NCBI GenBank assembly: GCA_034927685.1 | Contig: JAYFPO010000009.1 | Coordinates: forward strand, 62,001 to 126,000 | Direction: 5' to 3' | DNA: 64,000 nucleotides | DNA from: RGIG3159 sp034927685 | GTDB taxonomy: Bacteria > Bacillota > Clostridia > Oscillospirales > Oscillospiraceae | In this document: positions 19,488-27,802 of the stretch, piece after piece | Numbering within the stretch: the first letter of the stretch is position 1 | How the letters are laid out: every line of letters starts with the position of its first letter | Position numbers and translations under genes: made by a program | Notes under the pieces: model-generated | The model's database searches: none | What the model was told of the DNA's origin: nothing | What the model saw: only the letters and a program-made list of their open reading frames with translations

Positions 19488-20467
19488 ATTTGAAAGGGAA
19501 AAGCTTCCTGAAGCTTCTGGACCTCACCCCGGAGGAGATTTCCGGTCTGCTGCGGCTCGCGGCGGACCTGAAGGCAAAGAAAAAAGCCGGAATTCCCCAT
19601 CGGCTCTGCGAGGGCAAAAATATTGCCCTGATTTTTGAAAAGACCTCTACCCGGACCCGCTGCGCCTTTGAGGTGGCGGGCCATGATCTGGGCATGGGCA
19701 TCACCTATCTGGATCCGTCAGGGTCACAGATCGGCAAGAAGGAGTCCATCGCCGACACCGCCCGGGTACTGGGCCGGATGTTCGACGGCATCGAATACCG
19801 GGGCTTTGGGCAGGAGATCGTCGAGACGCTCGCGCAGTTCGCGGGGGTTCCCGTCTGGAACGGCCTGACCAACGAGTTCCATCCAACCCAGATTCTTGCT
19901 GATTTTTTGACGATTCTTGAGCATTTTGGCCACTTGGAGCAAACTACTCTGGTGTATCTGGGCGACGCCCGTTATAATATGGGAAATTCACTCATGGTCG
20001 GCTGCGCCAAGATGGGCATGAACTTCGTCGCCTGCGCGCCGAAGGAATATTTCCCCGACCGGAAGCTGATCGAAACCTGCGAGCAGATCGCAGCCGAGAC
20101 CGGCGCAACCCTGCGCTTCGAGGAGGACCCCATGACCGCCACCAAGGGCGCGGACGTCCTTTACACCGACGTGTGGGTCTCCATGGGAGAGCCTGCCGAG
20201 GTCTGGGAGAAGCGGCTTTCCGACCTTTCCCCCTACCAGGTCACACGGAAGATCATGGAAAACGCCGGCGAGCGCGCCGTCTTCATGCACTGCCTGCCCG
20301 CGTTCCATGATCTGGGTACCGCCATCGGCCGCCAGATCCAGGAGACCTACGGAAAGACGGAACTGGAGGTTACGGACGAGGTATTTGAGAGCAAGCAGTC
20401 CATCGTGTTCGATGAGGCGGAAAACAGAATGCACACCATCAAGGCTGTGATGGCCGCGACGCTGTAG
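19484..20467 (+). CDS. argF: ornithine carbamoyltransferase
   Basis: Makes citrulline from ornithine and carbamoyl phosphate. The 327-residue protein has the carbamoyl-phosphate loop STRTRCAFE near residue 54, HPTQILADFLT near residue 132 and the ornithine-binding HCLPAFHD near residue 270. ATG 19484 is preceded by GGGAGGA at six bases; a TTG six bases earlier is less likely. The gene is followed after 11 bases by carA, so substrate and enzyme genes are kept together. Confidence 0.95.
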   Translation: MNLKGKSFLKLLDLTPEEISGLLRLAADLKAKKKAGIPHRLCEGKNIALIFEKTSTRTRCAFEVAGHDLGMGITYLDPSGSQIGKKESIADTARVLGRMFDGIEYRGFGQEIVETLAQFAGVPVWNGLTNEFHPTQILADFLTILEHFGHLEQTTLVYLGDARYNMGNSLMVGCAKMGMNFVACAPKEYFPDRKLIETCEQIAAETGATLRFEEDPMTATKGADVLYTDVWVSMGEPAEVWEKRLSDLSPYQVTRKIMENAGERAVFMHCLPAFHDLGTAIGRQIQETYGKTELEVTDEVFESKQSIVFDEAENRMHTIKAVMAATL

Positions 20468-20478
20468 AGAGTAGGACT

Positions 20479-21549
20479 ATGAAAAGCAGATTTTTGGTTT
20501 TGTCTGACGGAACTGTATTTGAGGGCGAGGCCCTCGGCGCCGACGCATCCTGCGTCGGCGAACTGGTGTTTACTACCGGTATGTGTGGGTACATTGAGAC
20601 GCTGACCGATCCCAGCTACTATGGCCAGATCGTGATGCAGACCTTTCCCATGATCGGCAATTACGGCGTGATCGCGGAGGACTTTGAGGGCGAGTGTTTC
20701 GTGCGGGGCTATGTGGTCCGGGAGGCCTGTGACGCACCCTCCAACTTCCGTGCCGGAGAGACGCTGGACGATTACCTCAAGCGCCGGGGCATTCCCGGGA
20801 TCTGCGGGCTCGATACCAGAAGCATTACAAGACGAATTCGCGAGCACGGCGTGATGAACGCCACGCTTTGCGATGCGGTTCCCGCCGATCTTCAGGCGGT
20901 ACAGACCTATCAGATTCAGCACGCAGTCAGCGCCGTGACTGCCGGGGAAGCGCGTATTTTCCCGGCTGCCGCGGCGTTTCGTTACCGCGTGACACTCTGG
21001 GATTTCGGCGCAAAAAAAAGCATTGTCGAGCAGCTCCGGCAGCGGGGCTGTGAGGTGACCGTCGTGCCCGCCGGGACCTCCGCCGAGGAAATTCTCGCGG
21101 GAAACCCCGACGGCATTATGCTCTCGAACGGCCCCGGCGACCCGGCGGAGAACACGTCCATCATCGAGGAGCTGCGCAAGCTGCTCGGCAAAAAGCCCAT
21201 CTTCGGCATCTGCCTGGGCCATCAGCTCTTCGCGCTGGCGGCAGGCGGCAAAACCGAAAAGCTGAAGTACGGCCACCGCGGCGTCAACCAGCCGGTCCGG
21301 GACCTCGCTGGAACCAGGACCTACATGACCAGCCAAAACCACGGCTATGCCGTTTTGTCGGAGAGCCTGCCGGTTGGCCGGGTGCGCTATGAGAACGCAA
21401 ATGACGGCACCTGCGAGGGCGTCGACTACGAGGAGTATCGCGCCTTTACGGTCCAGTTCCACCCCGAGGCGGGCAGCGGTCCCCACGACACGAGATTCCT
21501 GTTTGACGAGTTTATTGCGAGAATGGAGGCCGACGAACATGCCGATTGA
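20479..21549 (+). CDS. carA: carbamoyl-phosphate synthase small subunit
   Basis: Glutaminase subunit, 356 residues. The N-terminal domain begins KSRFLVLSDGTVFEGEALG, and the class I amidotransferase domain shows GICLGHQLFALA with the nucleophile Cys (about residue 243) and QFHPEAGSGP with the catalytic His. The position inside the arg operon suggests it supplies carbamoyl phosphate for arginine, although it may also serve pyrimidines. It overlaps carB by 11 bases. Confidence 0.95.
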   Translation: MKSRFLVLSDGTVFEGEALGADASCVGELVFTTGMCGYIETLTDPSYYGQIVMQTFPMIGNYGVIAEDFEGECFVRGYVVREACDAPSNFRAGETLDDYLKRRGIPGICGLDTRSITRRIREHGVMNATLCDAVPADLQAVQTYQIQHAVSAVTAGEARIFPAAAAFRYRVTLWDFGAKKSIVEQLRQRGCEVTVVPAGTSAEEILAGNPDGIMLSNGPGDPAENTSIIEELRKLLGKKPIFGICLGHQLFALAAGGKTEKLKYGHRGVNQPVRDLAGTRTYMTSQNHGYAVLSESLPVGRVRYENANDGTCEGVDYEEYRAFTVQFHPEAGSGPHDTRFLFDEFIARMEADEHAD

Positions 21550-24500
21550 TGCATCCATAAAAAAAGTCATGGTGATCGGCTCTGGGCCGATTGTCATTGG
21601 GCAGGCGGCCGAGTTTGACTACGCCGGGGCGCAGGCCTGCCGGGTCCTCAAGGAGGCTGGGGTCAACGTGGTGTTGGTCAACTCCAATCCGGCCACGATC
21701 ATGACCGACAAGGCGCTGGCCGACGAAATCTATCTCGAACCGCTGACCCCGGAGACGGTGAAGCGGATCATCGAGAAGGAAAAGCCGGACAGCCTGCTCG
21801 CCGGATTGGGCGGCCAGACCGGACTGACCCTCGCCATGCAATTAAACAAGGACGGTTTTTTGCAGCAGCACGGCGTGCGGCTCATCGGTACCAACTGCGA
21901 GGCCATCGACAAGGCCGAGGACCGCGAGCTCTTCAAAAGGACCATGGTGGAGATCGGAGAGCCGACCATACCATCGGATATCGCCGAGGACCTGGAGACG
22001 GCGTTGCGCGCCGCAAAGAGCATCGGCTATCCGGTCATTGTCCGGCCCGCCTTCACGCTCGGCGGCGCGGGCGGCGGCGTGGCCTACGACGAGGCGGAAC
22101 TGCGCGAGGTGGCCCAGGGCGGCCTGACCGCTTCGCCGATCACGCAGATCCTCGTCGAAAAATATATCTACGGCTGGAAAGAGATCGAGTTCGAGACCAT
22201 GCGCGACGCGGCGGGCAATGTCATCGCCGTCTGCTCCATGGAGAACTTCGACCCCGTCGGCGTTCACACCGGCGACAGCATCGTCGTGGCTCCGGCCCTG
22301 ACGCTCTCCGACAAGGAGTTCCAGATGCTCCGCAGCGCCTCGCTCAACATCATCACGGCGCTGGGCATCGTCGGCGGCTGCAACTGCCAATTCGCCCTGA
22401 ATCCGGACAGTTTCCAGTATTCGGTCATCGAGGTCAACCCCCGCGTCTCGCGTTCCTCGGCACTGGCCTCTAAGGCCACGGGCTATCCCATCGCGAAGAT
22501 CACGACAAAGATCGCCCTGGGCATGACGCTGGACGAGATCAAAAACGACATCACCGGCAAGACCTGCGCCTGCTTCGAACCCGCGCTCGACTATGTGGTG
22601 GTCAAGCTGCCCAAGTGGCCCTTCGACAAGTTTGTCGGCGCGTCCCGAAAGCTGGGCACCCAGATGAAGGCCACCGGCGAGGTCATGGCCATCGCGCCCT
22701 CGTTTGAAATGGCGCTCCTGAAGGCGGTGCGCGGTGCGGAGATCTCCATGGACACCCTGAATGCGCCGGCTCCGGACGATGCGCCGATCCGGGAGCGCCT
22801 GCACCGTATCGATGACCACCGGCTTTTCACCATCTTTGAGGCCATCAAGAGCGGCGTTTCTTTGGATGAAATTCACGATATTACCAAGGTCGATTTGTTC
22901 TTTCTGCATAAGCTGAAACATTTGGCGGACTATGAGGCCGCGATATACGGGGGTATGACGGACGCGCTGTACCGCGCGGGCAAGCATTTTGGCTACCCGG
23001 ACAAGGCCCTCATGCGCCTCTCCGGCGCGGCCAGTCTGCCTGGCTTTGCGTTTGCCTACAAGATGGTCGACACCTGCGCCGCGGAGTTCGACGCGGAGAC
23101 GCCCTATTTTTACTCCACCGCGGATAACGACTGCGAATCCCGGCGCTTCCGCCGCTTCGGTAAGCCGGTGGTGCTGGTGCTTGGCTCCGGCCCCATCCGC
23201 ATCGGGCAGGGCATTGAATTCGACTATTCCTCCGTCCACTGCGTCTGGACGCTCAAGAAGCTGGGCTACGACGTGGTCATCGTCAACAACAATCCGGAGA
23301 CGGTCTCGACGGACTACGACACGGCCGACCGCCTCTACTTCGAACCGCTCTGCGAAGAGGACGTCATGAATATTGTCCGGGTGGAAAAGCCCGTGGGCGT
23401 CGTGGTGGCCTTCGGCGGCCAGACCGCCATCAAGCTGACCAAATTTCTGGACGGCGCGGGCGTTCCAATTCTGGGCACCTCCGCCGAGGGCATCGACACG
23501 GCCGAGGACCGGGAGCGTTTCGATGCGCTGCTGGAAAAATTCGCGATCAAGCGGCCGCTGGGCATGGGCGTCACCACCATGGAAGAGGCGCTTTCGGCGG
23601 CGGAGAGCCTCGGCTACCCGGTGCTGCTGCGGCCGAGTTATGTCATCGGCGGCCAGAATATGAAGATCGTCCACAGCGCCGGCGAGGTCCGGGTCTATAT
23701 GGAGCGGATTCTCGAGCAGGGCATCGATAACCCGGTGCTGGTGGACAAGTATATGATGGGCACGGAGCTGGAGGTGGACGTCATCTCCGACGGCGAGGAT
23801 GTGCTGATCCCCGGCGTCATGGAGCACATCGAGCGGGCCGGCGTCCACAGCGGCGACTCCATCGCCGTCTATCCGCCCTATAATCTCAATGATAAGATGA
23901 TGGAGACGCTGGTGCAGTCCTCCACAAAGCTGGCGCTGGCGCTGGGCACCAAGGGCCTGGTCAACATTCAGTACCTGATCTGGCACAATGAGCTCTACGT
24001 CATCGAGGTCAATCCCCGGGCATCCCGGACAATTCCCTATATCAGCAAGGTCACCGGCGTGCCCATGGTCGATCTGGCCTCCCGGGTCATGGTGGGAGAA
24101 AAGCTCCGGACGCTGGGATTTGGTATCGGCCTCTATAAGACGCCGCCCTATGTGGCGGTCAAGGTGCCGGTCTTTTCCTTCGAGAAGCTGATGGACGCAA
24201 ATTCCTATCTGGGGCCGGAGATGAAGTCCACCGGCGAGGTGCTGGGCATCGGCAAAAATATCCGGGAGGCGCTGTTCAAGGGTCTGACCTCGGCGGGACT
24301 TGTGGTGCGCTCCCAGCCCGGCAGCGGCAGTCATGGCGTGTTCATCAGCGTGGACTCCTATGATCTGACGGAGATGGTTGGTCTGGCTAAAAAACTGGAC
24401 GACCTGCGGTTCCAAATCTATGCCACGGAGGAGACGGCGGACGCCATTGCGCAGCTTGGTGCGTCCGTGGAGCGGGTCTCAGACCTCGGCGACGAGGTTT

Positions 24501-25564
24501 ACCGTCTGATGGAGGCGGGGAAGATCGACTATATCGTCTATACCGGTGCGCTGTTGAACGAAACGTTGGACCGCTATATCGCCCTGCACCGCCGTGCGGT
24601 GCAGCTCTCCATTCCCTGCTTTACTTCGCTCGACACGGCCAACGCGCTGGCGGATATCATTGCCAGCCGCTACAGCCAGCAGAATACAGAGCTGGTCGAC
24701 ATTAACCATATGCGGGCCAAGCGCCGCAAGCTCCATTTTTCTAAAATGCAGGGCACCGGCGACGACTATATCCTCATCGAGAACTTTGATGGGGCGATCA
24801 CCTGCCCGGAGTCCCTCTGCGTCAGCTTTTGCAACCGGCACAAGGGCATCGGCGGCTATGGCATTGTCCTGGTGGAAAAATCCGCCGTGGCGGACGCAAA
24901 AATGCGGATGTTCAACCGCGACGGCAGCGAGGGGAAGATGGGCGGAAGCTGCATCCGCATGGTGGGAAAATATCTCTATGACAACTCCATTTTGTCCCGG
25001 GAAAACATCACGATCGAGACGGTCAGCGGCGTGAGACGGCTGAAGCTCTATACACGCGACGGGAAGGTCAGCATGGTCAGCGTTGAGATGGGAAAAGCTG
25101 ATTTCGACGCGAAAAGCCTTCCCTGTACGCTGCCGGAGCAGCAAATCATTGACAGGCCCTACACGATCGGCGGCAGGGAGTATCAGATCACCTGCCTTTC
25201 CGTGGGCAATCCCCACTGCGTGGTGTTCTGCGAGCAGATCGGAGATCTGGATCTTGAGCGCATCGGCCCGCTGTTTGAGAACGCGCCCATTTTCCCGGAG
25301 CGGACCAACACGGAGTTCGTCCGGGTCGTCAACCGCAATATGCTCAAGGTACGGGTCTACGAACGCGGAAACGGCGAGACCCTGGCCTGCGGCACCGGCG
25401 CGTGCGCCGCGGTGGCGGCGGCTGTGAAGAACGGCCTCTGTCCCATCGGGGAGGACGTCACCGTGAAAGTCCGCGGCGGCGATGTGATCGTCAACTACAC
25501 GGAGGAGGGCGTCCTCCTGACCGGCAACGCGGTCTTGGTCTACGAGGGCGTGACGGAGTACTGA
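21539..25564 (+). CDS. carB: carbamoyl-phosphate synthase large subunit fused to a diaminopimelate-epimerase-like domain
   Basis: One uninterrupted frame of 1341 residues. Residues about 1-1055 are a full CarB: two ATP-grasp halves (first half with SGPIVIGQAAEFDYAGAQ, second with GSGPIRIGQGIEFDYSS) and an MGS-like allosteric domain (about 935-1055). After NTELVDINHM the frame runs on into a complete DapF-like module (about 1066-1341), with no stop codon and no clear ribosome site at the join. ATG 21539 lies within the end of carA. CarB makes carbamoyl phosphate from bicarbonate, ammonia and two ATP. What the tail does in this fusion is not known from sequence. An 857-codon frame on the other strand is a shadow. 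Confidence 0.93.
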   Translation: MPIDASIKKVMVIGSGPIVIGQAAEFDYAGAQACRVLKEAGVNVVLVNSNPATIMTDKALADEIYLEPLTPETVKRIIEKEKPDSLLAGLGGQTGLTLAMQLNKDGFLQQHGVRLIGTNCEAIDKAEDRELFKRTMVEIGEPTIPSDIAEDLETALRAAKSIGYPVIVRPAFTLGGAGGGVAYDEAELREVAQGGLTASPITQILVEKYIYGWKEIEFETMRDAAGNVIAVCSMENFDPVGVHTGDSIVVAPALTLSDKEFQMLRSASLNIITALGIVGGCNCQFALNPDSFQYSVIEVNPRVSRSSALASKATGYPIAKITTKIALGMTLDEIKNDITGKTCACFEPALDYVVVKLPKWPFDKFVGASRKLGTQMKATGEVMAIAPSFEMALLKAVRGAEISMDTLNAPAPDDAPIRERLHRIDDHRLFTIFEAIKSGVSLDEIHDITKVDLFFLHKLKHLADYEAAIYGGMTDALYRAGKHFGYPDKALMRLSGAASLPGFAFAYKMVDTCAAEFDAETPYFYSTADNDCESRRFRRFGKPVVLVLGSGPIRIGQGIEFDYSSVHCVWTLKKLGYDVVIVNNNPETVSTDYDTADRLYFEPLCEEDVMNIVRVEKPVGVVVAFGGQTAIKLTKFLDGAGVPILGTSAEGIDTAEDRERFDALLEKFAIKRPLGMGVTTMEEALSAAESLGYPVLLRPSYVIGGQNMKIVHSAGEVRVYMERILEQGIDNPVLVDKYMMGTELEVDVISDGEDVLIPGVMEHIERAGVHSGDSIAVYPPYNLNDKMMETLVQSSTKLALALGTKGLVNIQYLIWHNELYVIEVNPRASRTIPYISKVTGVPMVDLASRVMVGEKLRTLGFGIGLYKTPPYVAVKVPVFSFEKLMDANSYLGPEMKSTGEVLGIGKNIREALFKGLTSAGLVVRSQPGSGSHGVFISVDSYDLTEMVGLAKKLDDLRFQIYATEETADAIAQLGASVERVSDLGDEVYRLMEAGKIDYIVYTGALLNETLDRYIALHRRAVQLSIPCFTSLDTANALADIIASRYSQQNTELVDINHMRAKRRKLHFSKMQGTGDDYILIENFDGAITCPESLCVSFCNRHKGIGGYGIVLVEKSAVADAKMRMFNRDGSEGKMGGSCIRMVGKYLYDNSILSRENITIETVSGVRRLKLYTRDGKVSMVSVEMGKADFDAKSLPCTLPEQQIIDRPYTIGGREYQITCLSVGNPHCVVFCEQIGDLDLERIGPLFENAPIFPERTNTEFVRVVNRNMLKVRVYERGNGETLACGTGACAAVAAAVKNGLCPIGEDVTVKVRGGDVIVNYTEEGVLLTGNAVLVYEGVTEY
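24710..25564 (+). other. DapF-like C-terminal domain of the carB fusion, catalytic motif rearranged
   Basis: The domain keeps the DapF layout: FSKMQGTGDDYI at the start (usually GNDF/GNDY, here Asp for Asn), FNRDGSEGK, GNPHCVVF, RVYERGNGETLACGTGACAA with the second catalytic Cys, and VKVRGGDV. The first catalytic Cys motif, normally M-C-G-N-(G/S)-I-R, reads MGGSCIRM, so the Cys is missing at its usual place and one appears three residues later. Each change can arise by one base substitution from a standard motif. The domain may be inactive, altered in specificity, or use the shifted Cys. Internal ATG at 24710 has no good ribosome site, so separate translation looks unlikely. Confidence 0.85.
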
Positions 25565-25668
25565 TTTTCTTCCAAACTAAAGAATCGCACCTTTGCAAAG
25601 CTGTCAAAGGTTTCCCCATCCGTTTACCGCAACAGAAACGGCGGATAGAGACTCCGATGCGGTCATCA

Positions 25669-25714
25669 GGCACAAAAAAGGATGGTATCGAAGGATACCA
25701 TCCTTTTTTGTGCC
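25669..25714. terminator. bidirectional terminator with perfect 21-bp arms
   Basis: Arms 25669-25689 and 25694-25714 match perfectly across a GAAG loop and include A6/T6 tracts, so it works on both strands. It lies between the convergent arg-car operon and the racemase gene. The remaining bases of 25565-25834 show no gene. Confidence 0.9.
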
Positions 25715-25834
25715 ATTTGCTCAAAACAGAGGCAAGCTCCCGACACAAACATACCGCGATCCGGAAAAAGACTGCGCCGGAACGGAGATTCCGGCCTGGC
25801 TCAGTACGGGAGCAGTCCGGTCAAAAGGCATTCT

Positions 25835-26569
25835 TTATTCGGTGCATGAGGGACACGTTTGTGTTTCGTTCGAACGCTCATTTTTGATGGATAACTGCGC
25901 AGCCCGTAAAGCGTGAATTTGAGCTGTATCAAAAACAGGTAAATCAGTATCTTTTTGCTGGATGAGCAGACCGATTTCTGTGCAGCCGAGAATGATTCCC
26001 TGCGCGCCCTGCTTTGCAAGGCGATTGATCATGCCAAGAAGTTTTTCTTTCGATGTTTCCAATATCATGCCCAAACATAATTCATGATAAATCACATCAT
26101 TTACTGTTTTGATGCCCTGTTCATCCGGGATAAGAACCGAAATCCCGGCATTTTCCAGCTTTTCTTTATAAAAATCCTGTGTCATGGTATACTTAGTTCC
26201 CAACAGTGCAACCTTGGTAATTTTGTGACGCTTTAATTCATCCGCCGTTGCTTCTGCGATATGGAGGATCGGAATCCCAATTCTGCTTTGGATTTGCGGA
26301 GCCACTTTGTGCATGGTGTTCGTACAAATCACAATAAAATCCGCTCCGGCCGCCTCGAGATTTTTAGCTCCCGCAGATAAAATATCTGCACTTTTCTCCC
26401 AATTATCATCTGCCTGACACTGCTCAATTTCGGAAAAATCAACACTGTACAGCAAAATCTTTGCCGAGTGCAATCCACCCAGTTCTTGTTTTACGACTTC
26501 ATTGATCATTTGATAATAAGTAACTGTGCTTTCCCAGCTCATTCCGCCTAGCAAGCCGATTGTTTTCAA
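25835..26569 (-). CDS. aspartate/glutamate racemase family protein
   Basis: Member of the Asp/Glu racemase superfamily of the YgeA type, 244 residues from a TTG start at 26567-26569. The start was chosen because GGGAGG lies eight bases upstream and the product then begins with the typical KTIGLLGGMSWEST. The two catalytic Cys are visible in IVICTNTMHKVAP (about residue 82) and GIILGCTEIGLLI (about residue 192), so a cofactor-independent racemase is plausible. The true substrate may be another amino acid. It follows the TIGR04076 gene after 68 bases on the same strand. AT content is higher than in the neighbouring operons. Confidence 0.85.
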   Translation of the reverse strand: MKTIGLLGGMSWESTVTYYQMINEVVKQELGGLHSAKILLYSVDFSEIEQCQADDNWEKSADILSAGAKNLEAAGADFIVICTNTMHKVAPQIQSRIGIPILHIAEATADELKRHKITKVALLGTKYTMTQDFYKEKLENAGISVLIPDEQGIKTVNDVIYHELCLGMILETSKEKLLGMINRLAKQGAQGIILGCTEIGLLIQQKDTDLPVFDTAQIHALRAAQLSIKNERSNETQTCPSCTE

Positions 26570-26637
26570 GTGTACTGCCTCCCAGATCATTCCGCTTATT
26601 TTCTTCATCGTGTCGCGTGAATCCTGAAAAATTGGAT

Positions 26638-26889
26638 TTAGCCGTCTATCCGTTCGCCGTGAATGATTACCCGTCCTCCATCGGGACATTTGATGTCAAA
26701 TGCAGGCGCCCTGCCATCACCATAATCCAAAATTGCCCCGTTTTGTAACGCATAAACCGACGGATACGCGCAACTCCACAATTCATGACACAAGGGCGGG
26801 CATAAATCTTCTACAATAAAGCAATCGCCTGCTTTATGATAACCACATCGGCAGTTACTCTCCACAACCGTCAGTTTCACCTTTGACAT
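26638..26889 (-). CDS. TIGR04076 family protein
   Basis: Small cytoplasmic protein of 83 residues beginning MSKVKLTVVES and containing four Cys (NCRCGYHKAGDC near residue 12, CPPLCHELWSCAYP near residue 30). The pattern GDCF...CP.LCHELW..AYPSVYAL..G matches the TIGR04076 family, which has no assigned biochemical role. A GGAGAAA ribosome site precedes ATG 26889. It probably shares a transcript with the racemase-like gene downstream. Confidence 0.75.
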   Translation of the reverse strand: MSKVKLTVVESNCRCGYHKAGDCFIVEDLCPPLCHELWSCAYPSVYALQNGAILDYGDGRAPAFDIKCPDGGRVIIHGERIDG

Positions 26890-26965
26890 GGGTTTCTCCT
26901 TTACTAAGTCCTGTCATCTGTATCATGTCATGCCTGTATCATTCATAATACCACACTGTTCCGAA

Positions 26966-27009
26966 TAAAAAAAGACATACTTCCCGCTTGGCGGAAGGTA
27001 TGCCTTTTT
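26966..27009 (-). terminator. terminator after the GNAT gene, copy 1 of a repeated hairpin
   Basis: An imperfect stem (GACATACTTCCCGC and GCGGAAGGTATGC) flanked by A8 and T5 tracts. On the minus strand the T tract follows the stem, 70 bases after the GNAT stop. An almost identical hairpin occurs at 27619-27662. Confidence 0.75.
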
Positions 27010-27079
27010 GAAATTATGTTGCAAATAAAATTTCTTCACACGGCTCAATTATACAGATAAAATAAGGAACAAAGGGAAT

Positions 27080-27541
27080 TTATCTGCCCAAAAAATTTTC
27101 CTGAGCATCTTCATTAGCCAGTCGTTTGGAAAATTTGAAATGAAAGTTGTGCATACCTTCTCTTACATAAAAACGATGCGTATCTTTGCGCAATTGGTTG
27201 CAGGCCACTTCGATTTGTGAGCAGCCATTATCAGATGCAATTCGGCAGCTTTGGGTCAGCATTTCTTTTCCGGCACCCATATTTCTGCATGTAGTAGCAA
27301 TTACAAACTCAAGAATTTCAGCTATCCGTTCTGTATGATGCAGTTGTTCTTCAAAACGCATGTTTAAGGTACCAATCACCATACCATCCTGCTCACAGAC
27401 AAGACAATAATAGTTACAGTCACTTATCTGATAATGATAGATATCGTCAAAACGGTCATATGGTAGTTTCTTGTTTTCCATGTCGCAAATTAAAGAATAG
27501 ATGGCTTTGCAATCCGCTAAAGTACTTTTTCTACACTTCAT
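27080..27541 (-). CDS. GNAT family N-acetyltransferase
   Basis: Cytoplasmic acetyltransferase of 153 residues. The acetyl-CoA site is seen as EILEFVIATTCRNMGAGKEML (about residues 74-95, R/Q-x-x-G-x-G/A type), after a beta region MVIGTLNMRFEEQ. The C-terminal VACNQLRKDTHRFYVREGM is the usual end of the fold. The acceptor substrate cannot be predicted. ATG 27541 has an AAGAGG site upstream. It lies between two near-identical hairpins and next to the prophage att site. Confidence 0.85.
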   Translation of the reverse strand: MKCRKSTLADCKAIYSLICDMENKKLPYDRFDDIYHYQISDCNYYCLVCEQDGMVIGTLNMRFEEQLHHTERIAEILEFVIATTCRNMGAGKEMLTQSCRIASDNGCSQIEVACNQLRKDTHRFYVREGMHNFHFKFSKRLANEDAQENFLGR

Positions 27542-27618
27542 ATAATAACCTCTTTTGTTTTCCGCTGGCCTGAGTGATGTAATTACTTTTCAATCCATCA
27601 TACCACATTATAGTCATA

Positions 27619-27662
27619 TAAAAAAGACATACTTCCCACGTGGTGGAAGGTATGCCTTTTTG
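27619..27662 (-). terminator. terminator, copy 2 of the repeated hairpin, beside attL
   Basis: Same hairpin as at 26966-27009 with a few changes in the loop. It abuts the displaced tRNA-Arg 3' fragment, which suggests it was the original terminator of that tRNA gene before the prophage inserted. Confidence 0.7.
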
Positions 27663-27711
27663 GTACGCCGGAAGGGACTCGAACCCCCAACCCGCAGAAC
27701 CGGAATCTGAT
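27661..27711 (-). repeat. attL, displaced tRNA-Arg 3' fragment
   Basis: Matches 34244-34294 over 51 bases with two mismatches, then the sequences diverge. It carries the 3' end including CCA, T arm and part of the anticodon arm, but no 5' half, so it is not a functional tRNA. Confidence 0.88.
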
Positions 27712-27763
27712 CTGCGAAGCTGAAAAACCATTGAAAACACTATATTTTTTCTGCGTCGCATGA

Positions 27764-27788
27764 AAAAGTATCCCCAAAAGTATCCCCG
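27764..27788. repeat. AAGTATCCCC repeats near attL, possible integrase arm sites
   Basis: Two direct copies of AAGTATCCCC, 12 bases apart, lie between attL and the integrase stop. The same word recurs near the other end at 34041-34096. Short directly repeated words near both att sites are typical of arm-type integrase binding sites. Confidence 0.5.
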
Positions 27789-27802
27789 GATTTCACAGGC
27801 TT

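Noticed and set aside
21842..24415. 857-codon open frame on the minus strand across carB
   Set aside because: It mirrors the third-position GC pattern of carB, overlaps a well-recognised gene completely and has an Arg/His/Gly-rich composition without family motifs.
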